Assembly: GCF_004114535.1 (NCBI RefSeq)
Contig: NZ_LBJC01000033.1
Coordinates: forward strand, 434,001 to 498,000
Source of the DNA: Bradyrhizobium nanningense
GTDB lineage: Bacteria > Pseudomonadota > Alphaproteobacteria > Rhizobiales > Xanthobacteraceae
DNA length: 64,000 nucleotides
Reading direction: 5' to 3'
Shown: in pieces, positions 1-9,444 of the stretch
Layout of the letters: each line of letters starts with the position of its first letter
Position numbering within the stretch: the first letter of the stretch is position 1
The notes under the pieces: generated by a model
Told to the model about the DNA's origin: nothing
Databases searched by the model: none
Seen by the model: only the letters and a program-made list of their open reading frames with translations
Program-made: the position numbers and the translations under genes

Positions 1-62
1 CACTTGGACTTGGGATGATCGGCAGCATCTTCGGTGTGCTCGCCTACTTCAAGCCAAAGTGA
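1..62 (+). CDS. C-terminal end of an unidentified membrane-like protein (partial)
   Basis: Only the last 19 codons are present, read in the frame that ends at the TGA at 60-62. They give a glycine-rich hydrophobic stretch (LGLGMIGSIFGVLAYF) and end in KPK. One hydrophobic segment with a basic end suits a small membrane protein. Because a terminase cassette follows directly, a holin-like or other phage membrane protein is possible, but nothing in 19 residues proves it. The rest of the gene lies outside the window. Confidence 0.45.
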   Translation, partial: LGLGMIGSIFGVLAYFKPK

Positions 63-268
63 GCGAGGGGCGTGGACAATATTCAATTCGCACCGGTTTT
101 CCGGTCCTGTCGCGCTCGATCCAGCCGCTCAGATCAGCGATTAACGGATTATATATCTTCTACTCGCATTCTAACATACTGAATAAGCGTCTTTTTCTAG
201 AACATGATGCGCCTATGTTGCGCCCTTGGCCGGTGATGCGGGTCAAGGGCGCAATTCACATTGGAAAA

Positions 269-922
269 ATGCGAATGAAATCCGGACCAAAATGCACGGT
301 TTGCGGCCATGACGAGAGATGGCGAATCGAGCTGTTGCGCGCGGGCGGCGCCTCGCTCGAAAGCCTCGCCACCAAGTTCGACTTGTCCAAGGACGCGATC
401 GGCCGGCACTGGCACAATCACGTCAGCGCCGAAATGAAGGCGTCCTATCTCGTCGGCCCGGCGCAGCTCGCCGATCTGGCCGCTAAGGCAGCGGACGAGG
501 GCGCATCGGTGCTGGATCACTTCCGCGCGGTGCGCACGATGCTGATGTCGCAGCTTGCGGCGACCACCGAGGCGGGTGACGCGCGCGGTGCGGCGATTGT
601 AGCGGGGCAACTCGTCGGTGTGCTGGAGAAGATCGGCAAGGTGACTGGCGAGATCGCCACGATCGCGCAAGGCACCATCAACATTCAGAACAACGTGGCG
701 ATCGTGAACAGCCCGCAGTTCGCGAAGGTGCAGGCTGCGCAACTCGCCGCTCTGGCCCCATTCCCCGACGCGCGCGCCGCGGTGGTCGCCGCCTGGCGAA
801 AGCTCGACGCGGAGGGATCCGATGATCGGCAGCCCGCGGGCAGGGCGCCCGTGGTCATCGATGCGGTCCCGCTGCCGCCGCCTTGCCCCGTACCGCTACC
901 GCTGCCGGAGCCGAACGCATGA
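269..922 (+). CDS. Small-terminase-like DNA-binding protein
   Basis: The product is a 217-aa protein directly upstream of the large terminase, which suggests the DNA-recognition subunit of a phage packaging machine. The N-terminus has a C-x2-C-x-H cluster (C9, C12, H14), then a helix-turn-helix-like stretch (SLESLATKFDLSKDAIGRHW) and a histidine-rich end (HWHNH). A long helical region and a proline-rich tail follow. The open frame extends upstream to 59, but residues before position 269 look like untranslated AT-rich leader. ATG 269 (or 275) gives the compact conserved protein. Its TGA overlaps the next ATG as ATGA, so the two are translationally coupled. It could also be a generic phage HTH protein; the subunit role is inferred from position. 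Confidence 0.6.
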   Translation: MRMKSGPKCTVCGHDERWRIELLRAGGASLESLATKFDLSKDAIGRHWHNHVSAEMKASYLVGPAQLADLAAKAADEGASVLDHFRAVRTMLMSQLAATTEAGDARGAAIVAGQLVGVLEKIGKVTGEIATIAQGTINIQNNVAIVNSPQFAKVQAAQLAALAPFPDARAAVVAAWRKLDAEGSDDRQPAGRAPVVIDAVPLPPPCPVPLPLPEPNA

Positions 923-2178
923 CCAGCATTGCTGCCGCGCTCGCCGACGCGCTGGAGGATGGCGGGTGGCGCGCCAAGGCCCGTCCCAGCCAGCTCCCGC
1001 CGCCTGGTAACTGGAACGGATGGATGATCCTGGCCGGCCGCGGCTTCGGCAAGACTCGAGCAGGGGCAGGGTGGGTGCACGAACTCGTTGAGACCCGGCA
1101 GGCCGGCCGCATCGCCTTGGTCGCCGCCACCGCCGCCGACGCGCGCGACACGCTGGTAGAGGGCGTGTCGGGGCTGCTCAACACCGCGCCGGCATGGAAT
1201 AGGCCGATCTACGAGTCGAGCAAGCGCCGATTGACCTGGCCGAACGGAGCGCAAGCGACCACGTTTTCCAGCGAGGAAGCGGACCGGCTCCGCGGCCCCG
1301 AGCACGACGCTGCGTGGGCGGACGAGCTGGCCGCGTGGACCGACGTGCAGGGCACCTGGGACATGCTGCAATTCGGCCTGCGCCTCGGGAAGCGCCCGCG
1401 CTGGCTGGTGACGACCACGCCAAGGCCGATCAAGCTGATCAAAGAGCTGTTGGCGCGCCAGGGCAGGGACGTCGTGGTGACGCGCGGCTCGACCTTCGAG
1501 AATGAAGCCAACCTGGCGCCGACATTCCTGGCCGCCGTGCGGCAGCGCTACGAAGGAACGCGCCTCGGTCGCCAAGAGTTGAACGCCGAACTGCTTTCGG
1601 ACAATCCCGGCGCGCTGTGGCAACTGGACTGGCTGGATCGCGACCGCGTTTCGGCTGCGCCCGAGCTGCGCCGCATCGTCGTGGCGATCGATCCCGCCGT
1701 CTCGAACAACGAAGGATCCGACGAGACCGGCATCATTGTTGCCGGTGTCGCGCGCGATGGCACGATCTACGTGCTGGAGGATTGCTCGGGTCGCTATGCG
1801 CCGCACGAGTGGGCTGCCGTGGCAATTTCAGCGTACCGCCGGCACAAGGCGGACCGGATCCTGGCCGAAGTGAACAACGGCGGCGCCATGGTTGAGGCGA
1901 CAATCCGCGCGCTCGACTCGCGTGTGAGCTTCAAAGCGGTGCATGCCAGTCGGGGCAAAGTGGTGCGCGCAGAGCCAATCGCTGCGCTCTACGAGCAGCG
2001 CAAGGTTCATCACGTCGGCGGATTCGATGTGCTCGAAGATCAGATGTGTGCGTTCACGTCGGACTTTGACCGAACCAAGGTCGGCTATTCGCCGGATCGT
2101 GTCGACGCGCTTGTGTGGGCACTGACCGAGCTGAGCGGGCCGCAGAACATCACGATCATCACGGAGCTGCGGCTTTAG
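919..2178 (+). CDS. Phage terminase large subunit (ATPase and nuclease)
   Basis: The product is 419 aa and is the motor that packages phage DNA into the capsid. A Walker A motif lies at 40-47 (GRGFGKTR). A Walker B-type segment lies at 129-140 (HDAAWADELAAW, with D135-E136). A C-terminal RNase H-like nuclease domain begins near 254 (VVAIDPAVSNNEGSDETG), with likely metal ligands D258 and D269. The start at ATG 919 overlaps the previous stop by four bases; in-frame codons before it lie inside the upstream gene. The length is normal for the compact terminases of gene-transfer-agent-like and lambdoid prophages. No portal gene follows, so the packaging module is incomplete here. Confidence 0.9.
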   Translation: MTSIAAALADALEDGGWRAKARPSQLPPPGNWNGWMILAGRGFGKTRAGAGWVHELVETRQAGRIALVAATAADARDTLVEGVSGLLNTAPAWNRPIYESSKRRLTWPNGAQATTFSSEEADRLRGPEHDAAWADELAAWTDVQGTWDMLQFGLRLGKRPRWLVTTTPRPIKLIKELLARQGRDVVVTRGSTFENEANLAPTFLAAVRQRYEGTRLGRQELNAELLSDNPGALWQLDWLDRDRVSAAPELRRIVVAIDPAVSNNEGSDETGIIVAGVARDGTIYVLEDCSGRYAPHEWAAVAISAYRRHKADRILAEVNNGGAMVEATIRALDSRVSFKAVHASRGKVVRAEPIAALYEQRKVHHVGGFDVLEDQMCAFTSDFDRTKVGYSPDRVDALVWALTELSGPQNITIITELRL

Positions 2179-2228
2179 CAACCCGCATGGAAACGGCTCA
2201 GCGCAAGAGATTTAGCCTGTATCTTAAC

Positions 2229-2903
2229 TCAGGTCTTCTTCTTTCGCTTTTGTCGTCGCGGCAACTGAGCTTTCAGCCGTTTCACTTCGGATTCGAGAAC
2301 GAATTTGCGATGTATGAAACTCTCGACGATCGACATGATGGTATCAAGTTGTCCGGGCTTCGGCTTCCATCCTCGATGAGCTGCGGCGCCGCCCGCATCG
2401 GTTAAAATATCGAGATGGGCACGCTCCGAACTGGAAATGTGGCCTTTTGCTTGAAGCTCGTCCAGTTTTTGCCCGAACGTCAATGCAGGATCGATCTTGA
2501 GCAATTCTGACGCCCGATCAAAAATAGTTCTCGCGCCGGTAGCCGCCAGCACGCGCGCATCCACGTTAAGCGCGTTGTAGGTCTCGTTCAGAAGATCATA
2601 TAATCCGCTATCTTCGAGATCGAACAACGTAAACCAGTCGGGTCGTTTTCGTTTCGCAGGCGCCGGGTAATACGCAATGCGGATGTCTGGACCGTCCGGT
2701 CCTATGTCTTCTGAGAAAACGAAGTTCTCCTGAAAGAAAACGGTTTTGCATCCGCCGCACTCCAGCATGTAGGAGGTTATTGTCTCCCACACGCCTGTAT
2801 CTTCGTCGGTGGCAGTTGCTTTGTGTTCAAACAGCACATTGGCATACCGAGCTGGGCCGCAGTTCGGACAATGGCTCCTGATCTGTTTTGCTTTGGTTGT
2901 CAC
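2229..2903 (-). CDS. DUF4145-type accessory protein with zinc-ribbon-like cysteines
   Basis: The product is 224 aa. Two Cys-x2-Cys pairs (C12/C15 and C49/C52) suggest an N-terminal zinc ribbon. The second half matches the DUF4145 pattern as I know it: an ATGARTIFDRASELL helix, then TFGQKLDELQAKGHIS, then an AAAHRGWKP segment. The C-terminus is very basic (QKRKKKT). DUF4145 occurs alone and fused to restriction or other defence enzymes, and its biochemical role is unknown. The gene runs against the terminase and is 15 bp from the next minus-strand gene, so the two probably form a small accessory operon carried by the island. Confidence 0.7.
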   Translation of the reverse strand: MTTKAKQIRSHCPNCGPARYANVLFEHKATATDEDTGVWETITSYMLECGGCKTVFFQENFVFSEDIGPDGPDIRIAYYPAPAKRKRPDWFTLFDLEDSGLYDLLNETYNALNVDARVLAATGARTIFDRASELLKIDPALTFGQKLDELQAKGHISSSERAHLDILTDAGGAAAHRGWKPKPGQLDTIMSIVESFIHRKFVLESEVKRLKAQLPRRQKRKKKT

Positions 2904-2918
2904 TTCCTACCCGGTGCC

Positions 2919-3530
2919 CTACTGTGGAAGGATGGTCACTCGGAATGAGCCATCGTCCGCATATGCTGCATTCATTTTTTTGTTTAGGGTGGCCTGTAGC
3001 TCCGCTGTCGTCGGATCGACGGGAACGCTTTTAATCGCCAATGGTAGGTTGAAATCACCCTTGAATAACGCTGCCATGCCAGTCCTAATCGCCTCTGCAT
3101 CCTCCTCCATTCTCCCATGGGCATTCGGGAAATAGATGCGATTCATCTGGGCGGCGCTGAATGCGTATCCAACTCTCTGGCCGATCGCCGCCAGCAGTTT
3201 AGTGAACAGATCAATTCTGCGTTGGCCCCACAGGGCCCCTGTGTCTGCGCTTTTCGTCAGGTGTTCGAAGTATTCTTCCCATGCGTCGATGATGGGTTTG
3301 TCGCCATAGAAATCGATGGGCACCGCATTGATCGCCTCGACGTGTGCGGCCGTCAGGTTCGTGGCCCGGGTCGCCATGAGGGTGCGAAAGATGTTGAACC
3401 GACGGTCTCGCTTTTCGCGGAAGCCCTCGACCCACTTCTGAGCTTGGACAGCTAGGATCGGCCCGAGCAGCGTGCACGCGGCTATAACGACGTCCGATAA
3501 TTTAAGAATCGATGCGGCTTCCTCAGCCAT
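2919..3530 (-). CDS. Membrane-anchored DUF6680-like protein of unknown function
   Basis: The product is 203 aa from ATG 3530, which opens MAEEAASILKLSDVV. An in-frame start 12 codons upstream also exists. One hydrophobic segment near residues 12-30 (VVIAACTLLGPILAVQAQ) is followed by a basic stretch (KWVEGFREKRDRR) and a helical cytosolic region (RTLMATRATNLTAAHVEAIN). The pattern resembles proteins I recall as DUF6680, whose function is not known. It is the promoter-proximal member of a two-gene minus-strand unit with the DUF4145 gene. It lies between the terminase and the tRNA, a typical place for moron or defence genes. Confidence 0.6.
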   Translation of the reverse strand: MAEEAASILKLSDVVIAACTLLGPILAVQAQKWVEGFREKRDRRFNIFRTLMATRATNLTAAHVEAINAVPIDFYGDKPIIDAWEEYFEHLTKSADTGALWGQRRIDLFTKLLAAIGQRVGYAFSAAQMNRIYFPNAHGRMEEDAEAIRTGMAALFKGDFNLPLAIKSVPVDPTTAELQATLNKKMNAAYADDGSFRVTILPQ

Positions 3531-3747
3531 GGTCCTCTCCAACGAATCAACGAGCGATCGTTGCACAGCCTCCGCGCACGCAGCACGCTACTTGAAAGCT
3601 ATCCGGCCTATTCACAGCCCTTGTCGCGCCCCGTGTCGCGCCGAGTAGCCGGCAGTTGTGGGGAATCGTTGGAAGTATTGGGGAATTTTGCGCAACAGGC
3701 GCAACACGATTTGACGGCGAAATGACCACCTAACTATTTGAAAACAT

Positions 3748-3824
3748 TGGCGATCCCGGCAGGACTCGAACCTGCAACCCGCGGAGTAGAAATCCGCTAC
3801 TCTATCCAGTTGAGCTACGGGACC
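3748..3824 (-). tRNA. tRNA-Arg (anticodon TCT)
   Basis: Read on the minus strand from 3824, the acceptor GGTCCCG pairs with CGGGATC. The D arm follows, then an anticodon stem GCGGA/TCCGC with loop TTTCTAC (anticodon TCT). The T arm is GCAGG-TTCGAGT-CCTGC, the discriminator is G, and CCA is encoded at 3750-3748. Its 3' end faces the phage-like region at lower coordinates, consistent with use as an integration site. Confidence 0.97.
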
Positions 3825-4228
3825 GTCTGGAGCCCCTCCGGTTTGGGGGCTGGCTGTTCATCTACCATGCCATTATGAAAAATATCGTCTTTCGCCAAGC
3901 CTGAACCGAACCGTTTTCCTCAATGTCGCGACAAAGCGAGACGGTGGCATGTCAGGGTGCCGGGTTGAGCGGCAGCGGACTGGACGATGGATCACATCGC
4001 CGGGAACGCTGGCCAGCTTCCGGGATAGGGTCGCCGGACGACGGGTCAGGTATTGCTGCGCCATCAGGACGGCGTGCGCGGCGGTATTTTGATCGGTCTC
4101 CTCTGGGCTTGCCTTTCCATGGCGAATGCGACGATTTGCACCTTTGGTTCCATCGCCTTGAGTCTGTCACCTTTCCGCGCATTTGATGCTGCCTGCGGGC
4201 GGCTGTCCGCGATTTCCGGGAGTCCATC
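3825..4228. other. Intergenic region without a convincing gene
   Basis: These 404 bases separate tRNA-Arg from the alpha-2-macroglobulin gene. Short open frames exist on both strands but show no recognisable protein, and none has a good ribosome binding site. The tRNA promoter and the promoter of the downstream operon must both lie here, but I could not assign -35/-10 boxes with confidence. Confidence 0.5.
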
Positions 4229-7200
4229 ATGATCGGTCTTGTTCGCGCCGTCTCATTCTGCGCCGCGCTGGCGCTCGGCCTTTGCGCGGCGCACGCTGCC
4301 GACAAGGCGTTCAAGCGCGACGACCTCGCCGATTCCGCGATCAAGCTGGAGGCCCAGATCAAGAGCGAGGCGGGGCCGGTCGCCAAGACCAGCGCGACGC
4401 TGAAGACGGACGCCGACGCCGCTTTCCGGCGCAACGATTATCGCACCGGGCTGTCGGTGCTCGGCCAGATCGCGGCCACCACGCCGGAAGACACCGGCAA
4501 CTGGCTGCGGCTCGCCAAGGTCATCTTCCAGATCTCGCCGAAGAGCTCGAGCGAGCAGACTTTCCTGCTGGAGCGCGCCTCGACCGCGGCCTACATCGCC
4601 TACCAGCGCGCCGGCAATCCGGGCGAGGAGGCCGACGCGCTCGCCGTGCTCGGCAAGTCGCTGGCCGAACGCAAGCTGTGGCGGCCGGCGCTGGATGCGC
4701 TGCGGCTGTCGCTCGACATGCGCGAGGTCGCCGACGTCCGCGGCCAATATGAGAAAATGCGCGACGAGCACGGCTTCAGGCTGCTCGACTATACCGTGGA
4801 CTCGGACTCGGCGAGCCCGCGCGCCTGCTTCCAGTTCTCCGAGGAACTGGCCAAGCGCACCGACTTCGCGCCGTTCCTGGCGCTGGCGGGCCAGGACAAG
4901 CCGGCGCTGTCGGCCGAGGGCAAGCAGCTCTGCGTCGACGGGCTGAAGCACGGCGAGCGCTACAACATCAATTTGCGCGCCGGCCTGCCGTCCACGGTGA
5001 AGGAAGGCCTGCCGAAATCGGCCGAGTTCAACATCTATGTGCGCGACCGCAAGCCGTTCGTGCGCTTCACCAGCCGGGCCTATGTGCTGCCGAGGACCGG
5101 GCAGCGCGGCATTCCCGTGGTCAGCGTCAACACGCCCGCGGTCAACATCAACGTGTTCCGGATCGGTGACCGCAACCTGATCAACACGGTGGTTGACAGC
5201 GACTTCCAGAAGACGCTGTCCAAGTATCAGCTCAGCGATCTCGGCGACGAGCGCGGGGTCAAGGTCTGGACCGGCGAACTCGCGACCGCGATGACGCTGA
5301 ACCAGGACGTCACCACGGCATTCCCGGTCGACCAGGCGCTCGGCGAGCTTCAGCCCGGCGTCTACGTGATGACGGCCGCGGCCAAGGGCCCGGGCTCGGA
5401 CGACGATTATCAGCTAGCAACGCAATGGTTCATCGTTTCCGATCTCGGCGTGTCGGCCTATTCCGGCAATGACGGCATCCACGTGTTCGTCAACTCGCTG
5501 GCCTCGACCGATCCGGTCGGTAAGGCCGAGGTGCGGCTGGTTGCCCGCAACAACGAAATCCTGGCGACCCGCAAGACCGACGACAGCGGCCATGTGCTGT
5601 TCGAGGCCGGCCTTGCACGCGGCGAGGGCGGCCTGTCGCCGGCGATGCTGACGGTCACCGGCGAGAAGGCCGATTATGCCTTCCTCAGCCTGAAGTCCTC
5701 CGCCTTCGACCTGTCCGACCGCGGCGTCTCCGGCCGCGTGGTGCCTGCAGGCGCCGATGCCTTCGTCTATGCCGAGCGCGGCGTCTACCGTTCCAGCGAG
5801 ACCGTCTATCTCACCGCGCTCTTGCGCGACGGGCAGGGCAATGCCGTCGCCGGCGGCCCGCTGACGCTGGTGATCGAACGCCCCGACGGCGTCGAATTCC
5901 GCCGTGCCCTGCTGGCCGACCAGGGTGCCGGCGGCCGGACGCTGACCGTGCCGCTCAATTCGGCCGTGCCGACCGGGACGTGGCGGGTGCGCGCCTTCAC
6001 TGACCCGAAGGGTTCTTCGGTCGGCGAGACCACCTTCATGGTCGAGGATTACGTCCCTGACAGGATCGAATTCGACTTGTCGGCCAAGGACAAGCTGATC
6101 AAGGCTAACGCTCCAGTGGAGCTTAAGGCGGACGGCCATTTCCTCTATGGCGCGCCTGCCTCGGGGCTTGCACTCGAAGGCGATATGCTGGTCGCGCCTG
6201 CGGCCGAGCGTCCGGGCTTTGCCGGCTACCAGTTCGGCGTCGCCGACGAGGAGACCAATTCGAACGAGCGCACGCCGCTGGAGAACCTGCCCGAGGCCGA
6301 CGCCAATGGCGTTGCGACCTTCCCGGTGACGCTGGACAAGCAGCCGGTCTCGACCCGGCCGCAGGAGGCGCAGATCTTCGTCCGCATGGTCGAGACCGGC
6401 GGCCGTGCCGTCGAGCGCAAGATCGTGCTGCCGGTCGCGCCCTCCGCGGCGCAGATCGGCGTCAAGCCGCTGTTCGGCGACAAGAACGTCGCCGAGGGCG
6501 ACAAGGCCGAGTTCGACGTCGTGTTCGTCTCGCCCGAGGGCGAGAAGCTGCGCCGCGACGGCCTGCGCTACGAGCTCCTGAAGATGGAGTCGCGCTACCA
6601 ATGGTATCGCCAGAACAATTACTGGGAGTACGAGCCGGTCAAGTCGACCTCGCGCGTCGCCGACGGTGACGTCACCGTTGCGGCCGACAAGCCGGCGCGG
6701 ATTTCGCTCAGCCCCCAGCCGGGCCGCTACCGGCTCGATGTGAAGTCGAGCGACGCCGATGGCCCGGTGACCTCGGTGCAGTTCGACGTCGGCTGGTATT
6801 CCGACGGCAGCGCCGACACGCCGGACCTGCTGGAGACCTCGATCGATAAGCCGCAATATTCCTCCGGCGACACCATGACGGTGTCGGTCAACGTCCGCAG
6901 CGCCGGCAAGCTGACCATCAACGTGCTCGGCGACCGCCTGCTGACGACCCAGACCATCGACGTCAAGGAAGGCACCGCGCAAGTGAAGCTCCCGGTCGGC
7001 AAGGACTGGGGCACGGGCGCCTACGTGGTGGCGACGCTGCGTCGTCCGCTCGATGCCGCTGCCCAGCGCATGCCGGGCCGTGCGATCGGGCTGAAATGGT
7101 TCGGCATCGACAAGCAGACCCGCACCTTGCAGGTGAAGGTGTCGCCGCCGGCGCTGGTCCGGCCGAATTCGACGCTGAAGATCCCGGTCAAGCTCGACGG

Positions 7201-9433
7201 GCTCAATCCGGGCGAGGACGCCAAGATCGTCATCGCTGCGGTCGACGTCGGCATCCTCAACCTCACCAATTACAAGCCGCCGGCGCCGGACGATTACTAT
7301 CTCGGCCAGCGTCGCCTGAGTGCCGAGATCCGCGATCTCTATGGGCAATTGATCGACGGCATGTCCGGCACGCGCGGCCAGATCAAGTCCGGCGGCGATG
7401 CGGGTGCGGGCGAGCTCCAGGGCTCGCCGCCCACGCAAAAGCCGCTCGCGCTCTATTCCGGCATCGTGACCGTCGCCGCTGACGGCACCGCGGAAGTCAG
7501 CTTCGACATTCCCGAGTTCGCCGGCACCGCGCGCGTGATGGCAGTGGCGTGGACCGCGACCAAGCTCGGCCGCACCAACACCGACGTCGTGATCCGCGAC
7601 CCTGTTGTGCTGACCACGACCCTGCCGCGCTTCCTCCTCAATGGCGACCACGGCACGGTCAACCTCGAGATCGACAATGTCGAGGGCCAGGCCGGCGACT
7701 ACGTCATCAACGTCAAGACCGGCGGGCCGCTGAAGATGACCGGCAATCCCGCGACCACGGTCAAGCTCGCCGCCAAGCAGCGCAATTCCTTCTCGCTCGC
7801 GGTCGACGCAACCGCGGCGGGGCAGGCGACGCTCGACGTCGATATCAAGGGGCCGAACGGCCTGACGCTGGCGCGCCATTACGCGCTCGACGTCAAGGCG
7901 GCGACGCAGGTGCTGGCACGGCGCTCGATCCGGACCCTTGCGAAGGGCGAGAGCCTGACGCTGACCTCGGACATGTTCTCCGACCTCGTGCCGGGCACCG
8001 GCAGCGTCTCGGTATCGGCGAGCCTGTCGACCGCGCTCGACGCCGCGACGATCCTCAAAGCGCTCGACCGCTACCCCTATGGCTGCTCGGAGCAGATCAC
8101 GAGCCGCGCCATGCCGCTGCTCTATGTCAACGACCTTGCGGCCGGCGCGCATCTCGCCATGGACACCGAAGTCGACCAGCGCATCCGCGATGCGATCGAG
8201 CGGCTCTTGGCGCGCCAGGGCTCGAACGGCTCGTTCGGTCTGTGGTCGGCGGGCGGCGACGATGCCTGGCTCGACGCCTACGTGACGGACTTCCTGACCC
8301 GTGCCCGTGAAAAGGGCTTTGCGGTGCCGGACGTGCTGTTCAAGAACGCGCTCGACCGCATCCGCAACTCGGTCGTTAACGCGAACGAGCCGGAGAAGGA
8401 CGGCGGCCGCGATCTCGCTTACGGCCTCTACGTGCTCGCGCGCAACGGCGCTGCGCCAATCGGCGACCTTCGCTATCTCGCCGACACCAAGCTGAGCAAC
8501 CTCGCGACGCCGATCGCGAAGTCGCAGCTCGCGGCGGCACTCGCTCTGGTCGGCGACCGCAACCGTGCGGAGCGGGTTTATGGCGCCGCGCTCGACAGCC
8601 TCGCGCCGAAGCCGGTGCTGGAGTTCGGACGCACCGACTACGGCTCGCAGCTGCGCGATGCCGCAGCTTTGGTGTCGCTTGCCAGCGAAGGCAACGCGCC
8701 GAAGGCGACGCTGACGCAAGCGGTGTCGCGGGTCGAGACCGCGCGCGGGCTGACGCCCTACACCTCGACGCAGGAGAATGCGTGGCTGGTGCTGGCGGCG
8801 CGGGCGCTCGCCAAGGAGAACCTGTCCATGGAAGTGGACGGTCAGCCCGTGAAGACTGCGCTGTACCGCAGCTACAAGGCGGATACGCTGAGCGGCAAGC
8901 CGCTGAAGATCTCCAACACCGGCGATGCGCCGGTGCAGGCGGTGGTCTCGGTGTCGGGTTCGCCGGTGACGCCGGAGCCGGCGGCGTCGAACGGCTTCAA
9001 GATCGAGCGCAATTACTTCACGCTCGACGGCAAGCCGGCCGACATCAGCAAGGTCAAGCAGAACCAGCGCTTCGCGGTGGTGCTGAAAATCACCGAGGCC
9101 AAGCCCGAGTACGGCCATATCATGGTGTCCGACTATCTGCCGGCCGGCCTCGAGATCGACAATCCGCAGTTGGTCTCGTCCGGCGACAGCGGCACGCTGG
9201 ACTGGATCGAAGACGGCGAGGAGCCCGAAAACACCGAATTCCGCGACGACCGCTTCACCGCGGCGGTCGATCGGGCCTCGGATTCCAAATCGGTCTTCAC
9301 CGTCGCCTATGTCGTGCGCGCGGTGTCGCCGGGCAAATACGTGCTGCCGCAGGCCTATGTCGAGGACATGTACAATCCCTCGCGCTATGGCCGCACCGGC
9401 ACGGGGACGGTTGAGGTGCGGGCGGCGAAGTGA
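4229..9433 (+). CDS. Bacterial alpha-2-macroglobulin family protein (YfhM-like)
   Basis: The product is 1,734 aa, slightly longer than the E. coli homologue. It is a periplasmic protease trap thought to protect the cell when the envelope is breached. The N-terminus is a cleavable signal peptide ending near AAHA. Long MG/beta-sandwich regions follow, including the segment GADAFVYAERGVYRSSETVY. The thioester motif is present as C1286-S-E-Q1289 in the context YPYGCSEQITSRAM, followed by the all-helical TED domain and a C-terminal receptor-like domain (LPAGLEIDNP). A GGGAG ribosome site lies 6 bp before ATG 4229. I see no good lipobox (the only candidate is LGLC), so it may be soluble, unlike the lipoprotein of E. 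coli. The next gene is its usual partner, PBP1C. Confidence 0.93.
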   Translation: MIGLVRAVSFCAALALGLCAAHAADKAFKRDDLADSAIKLEAQIKSEAGPVAKTSATLKTDADAAFRRNDYRTGLSVLGQIAATTPEDTGNWLRLAKVIFQISPKSSSEQTFLLERASTAAYIAYQRAGNPGEEADALAVLGKSLAERKLWRPALDALRLSLDMREVADVRGQYEKMRDEHGFRLLDYTVDSDSASPRACFQFSEELAKRTDFAPFLALAGQDKPALSAEGKQLCVDGLKHGERYNINLRAGLPSTVKEGLPKSAEFNIYVRDRKPFVRFTSRAYVLPRTGQRGIPVVSVNTPAVNINVFRIGDRNLINTVVDSDFQKTLSKYQLSDLGDERGVKVWTGELATAMTLNQDVTTAFPVDQALGELQPGVYVMTAAAKGPGSDDDYQLATQWFIVSDLGVSAYSGNDGIHVFVNSLASTDPVGKAEVRLVARNNEILATRKTDDSGHVLFEAGLARGEGGLSPAMLTVTGEKADYAFLSLKSSAFDLSDRGVSGRVVPAGADAFVYAERGVYRSSETVYLTALLRDGQGNAVAGGPLTLVIERPDGVEFRRALLADQGAGGRTLTVPLNSAVPTGTWRVRAFTDPKGSSVGETTFMVEDYVPDRIEFDLSAKDKLIKANAPVELKADGHFLYGAPASGLALEGDMLVAPAAERPGFAGYQFGVADEETNSNERTPLENLPEADANGVATFPVTLDKQPVSTRPQEAQIFVRMVETGGRAVERKIVLPVAPSAAQIGVKPLFGDKNVAEGDKAEFDVVFVSPEGEKLRRDGLRYELLKMESRYQWYRQNNYWEYEPVKSTSRVADGDVTVAADKPARISLSPQPGRYRLDVKSSDADGPVTSVQFDVGWYSDGSADTPDLLETSIDKPQYSSGDTMTVSVNVRSAGKLTINVLGDRLLTTQTIDVKEGTAQVKLPVGKDWGTGAYVVATLRRPLDAAAQRMPGRAIGLKWFGIDKQTRTLQVKVSPPALVRPNSTLKIPVKLDGLNPGEDAKIVIAAVDVGILNLTNYKPPAPDDYYLGQRRLSAEIRDLYGQLIDGMSGTRGQIKSGGDAGAGELQGSPPTQKPLALYSGIVTVAADGTAEVSFDIPEFAGTARVMAVAWTATKLGRTNTDVVIRDPVVLTTTLPRFLLNGDHGTVNLEIDNVEGQAGDYVINVKTGGPLKMTGNPATTVKLAAKQRNSFSLAVDATAAGQATLDVDIKGPNGLTLARHYALDVKAATQVLARRSIRTLAKGESLTLTSDMFSDLVPGTGSVSVSASLSTALDAATILKALDRYPYGCSEQITSRAMPLLYVNDLAAGAHLAMDTEVDQRIRDAIERLLARQGSNGSFGLWSAGGDDAWLDAYVTDFLTRAREKGFAVPDVLFKNALDRIRNSVVNANEPEKDGGRDLAYGLYVLARNGAAPIGDLRYLADTKLSNLATPIAKSQLAAALALVGDRNRAERVYGAALDSLAPKPVLEFGRTDYGSQLRDAAALVSLASEGNAPKATLTQAVSRVETARGLTPYTSTQENAWLVLAARALAKENLSMEVDGQPVKTALYRSYKADTLSGKPLKISNTGDAPVQAVVSVSGSPVTPEPAASNGFKIERNYFTLDGKPADISKVKQNQRFAVVLKITEAKPEYGHIMVSDYLPAGLEIDNPQLVSSGDSGTLDWIEDGEEPENTEFRDDRFTAAVDRASDSKSVFTVAYVVRAVSPGKYVLPQAYVEDMYNPSRYGRTGTGTVEVRAAK

Positions 9434-9444
9434 GTGGCGATTGA

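Larger units (their letters stand above)
1..3747. mobile_element. Edge of a prophage or genomic island ending at tRNA-Arg
   Basis: The region holds a small-terminase-like gene and a large terminase gene that overlap. It then switches to two accessory genes on the other strand, with no portal or capsid gene after the terminase. It stops at the 3' end of tRNA-Arg(TCT), a classical attachment position for tyrosine recombinases. The spacers at 63-268 and 3531-3747 contain AT-richer stretches than the neighbouring genes. No integrase lies in the window, so the element is either a remnant or continues to the left. The exact boundary is inferred. Confidence 0.55.

Noticed and set aside
3547..3729. 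A 60-codon minus-strand frame next to tRNA-Arg
   Set aside because: It contains no integrase motif and looks like random translation; no island gene can be supported there.
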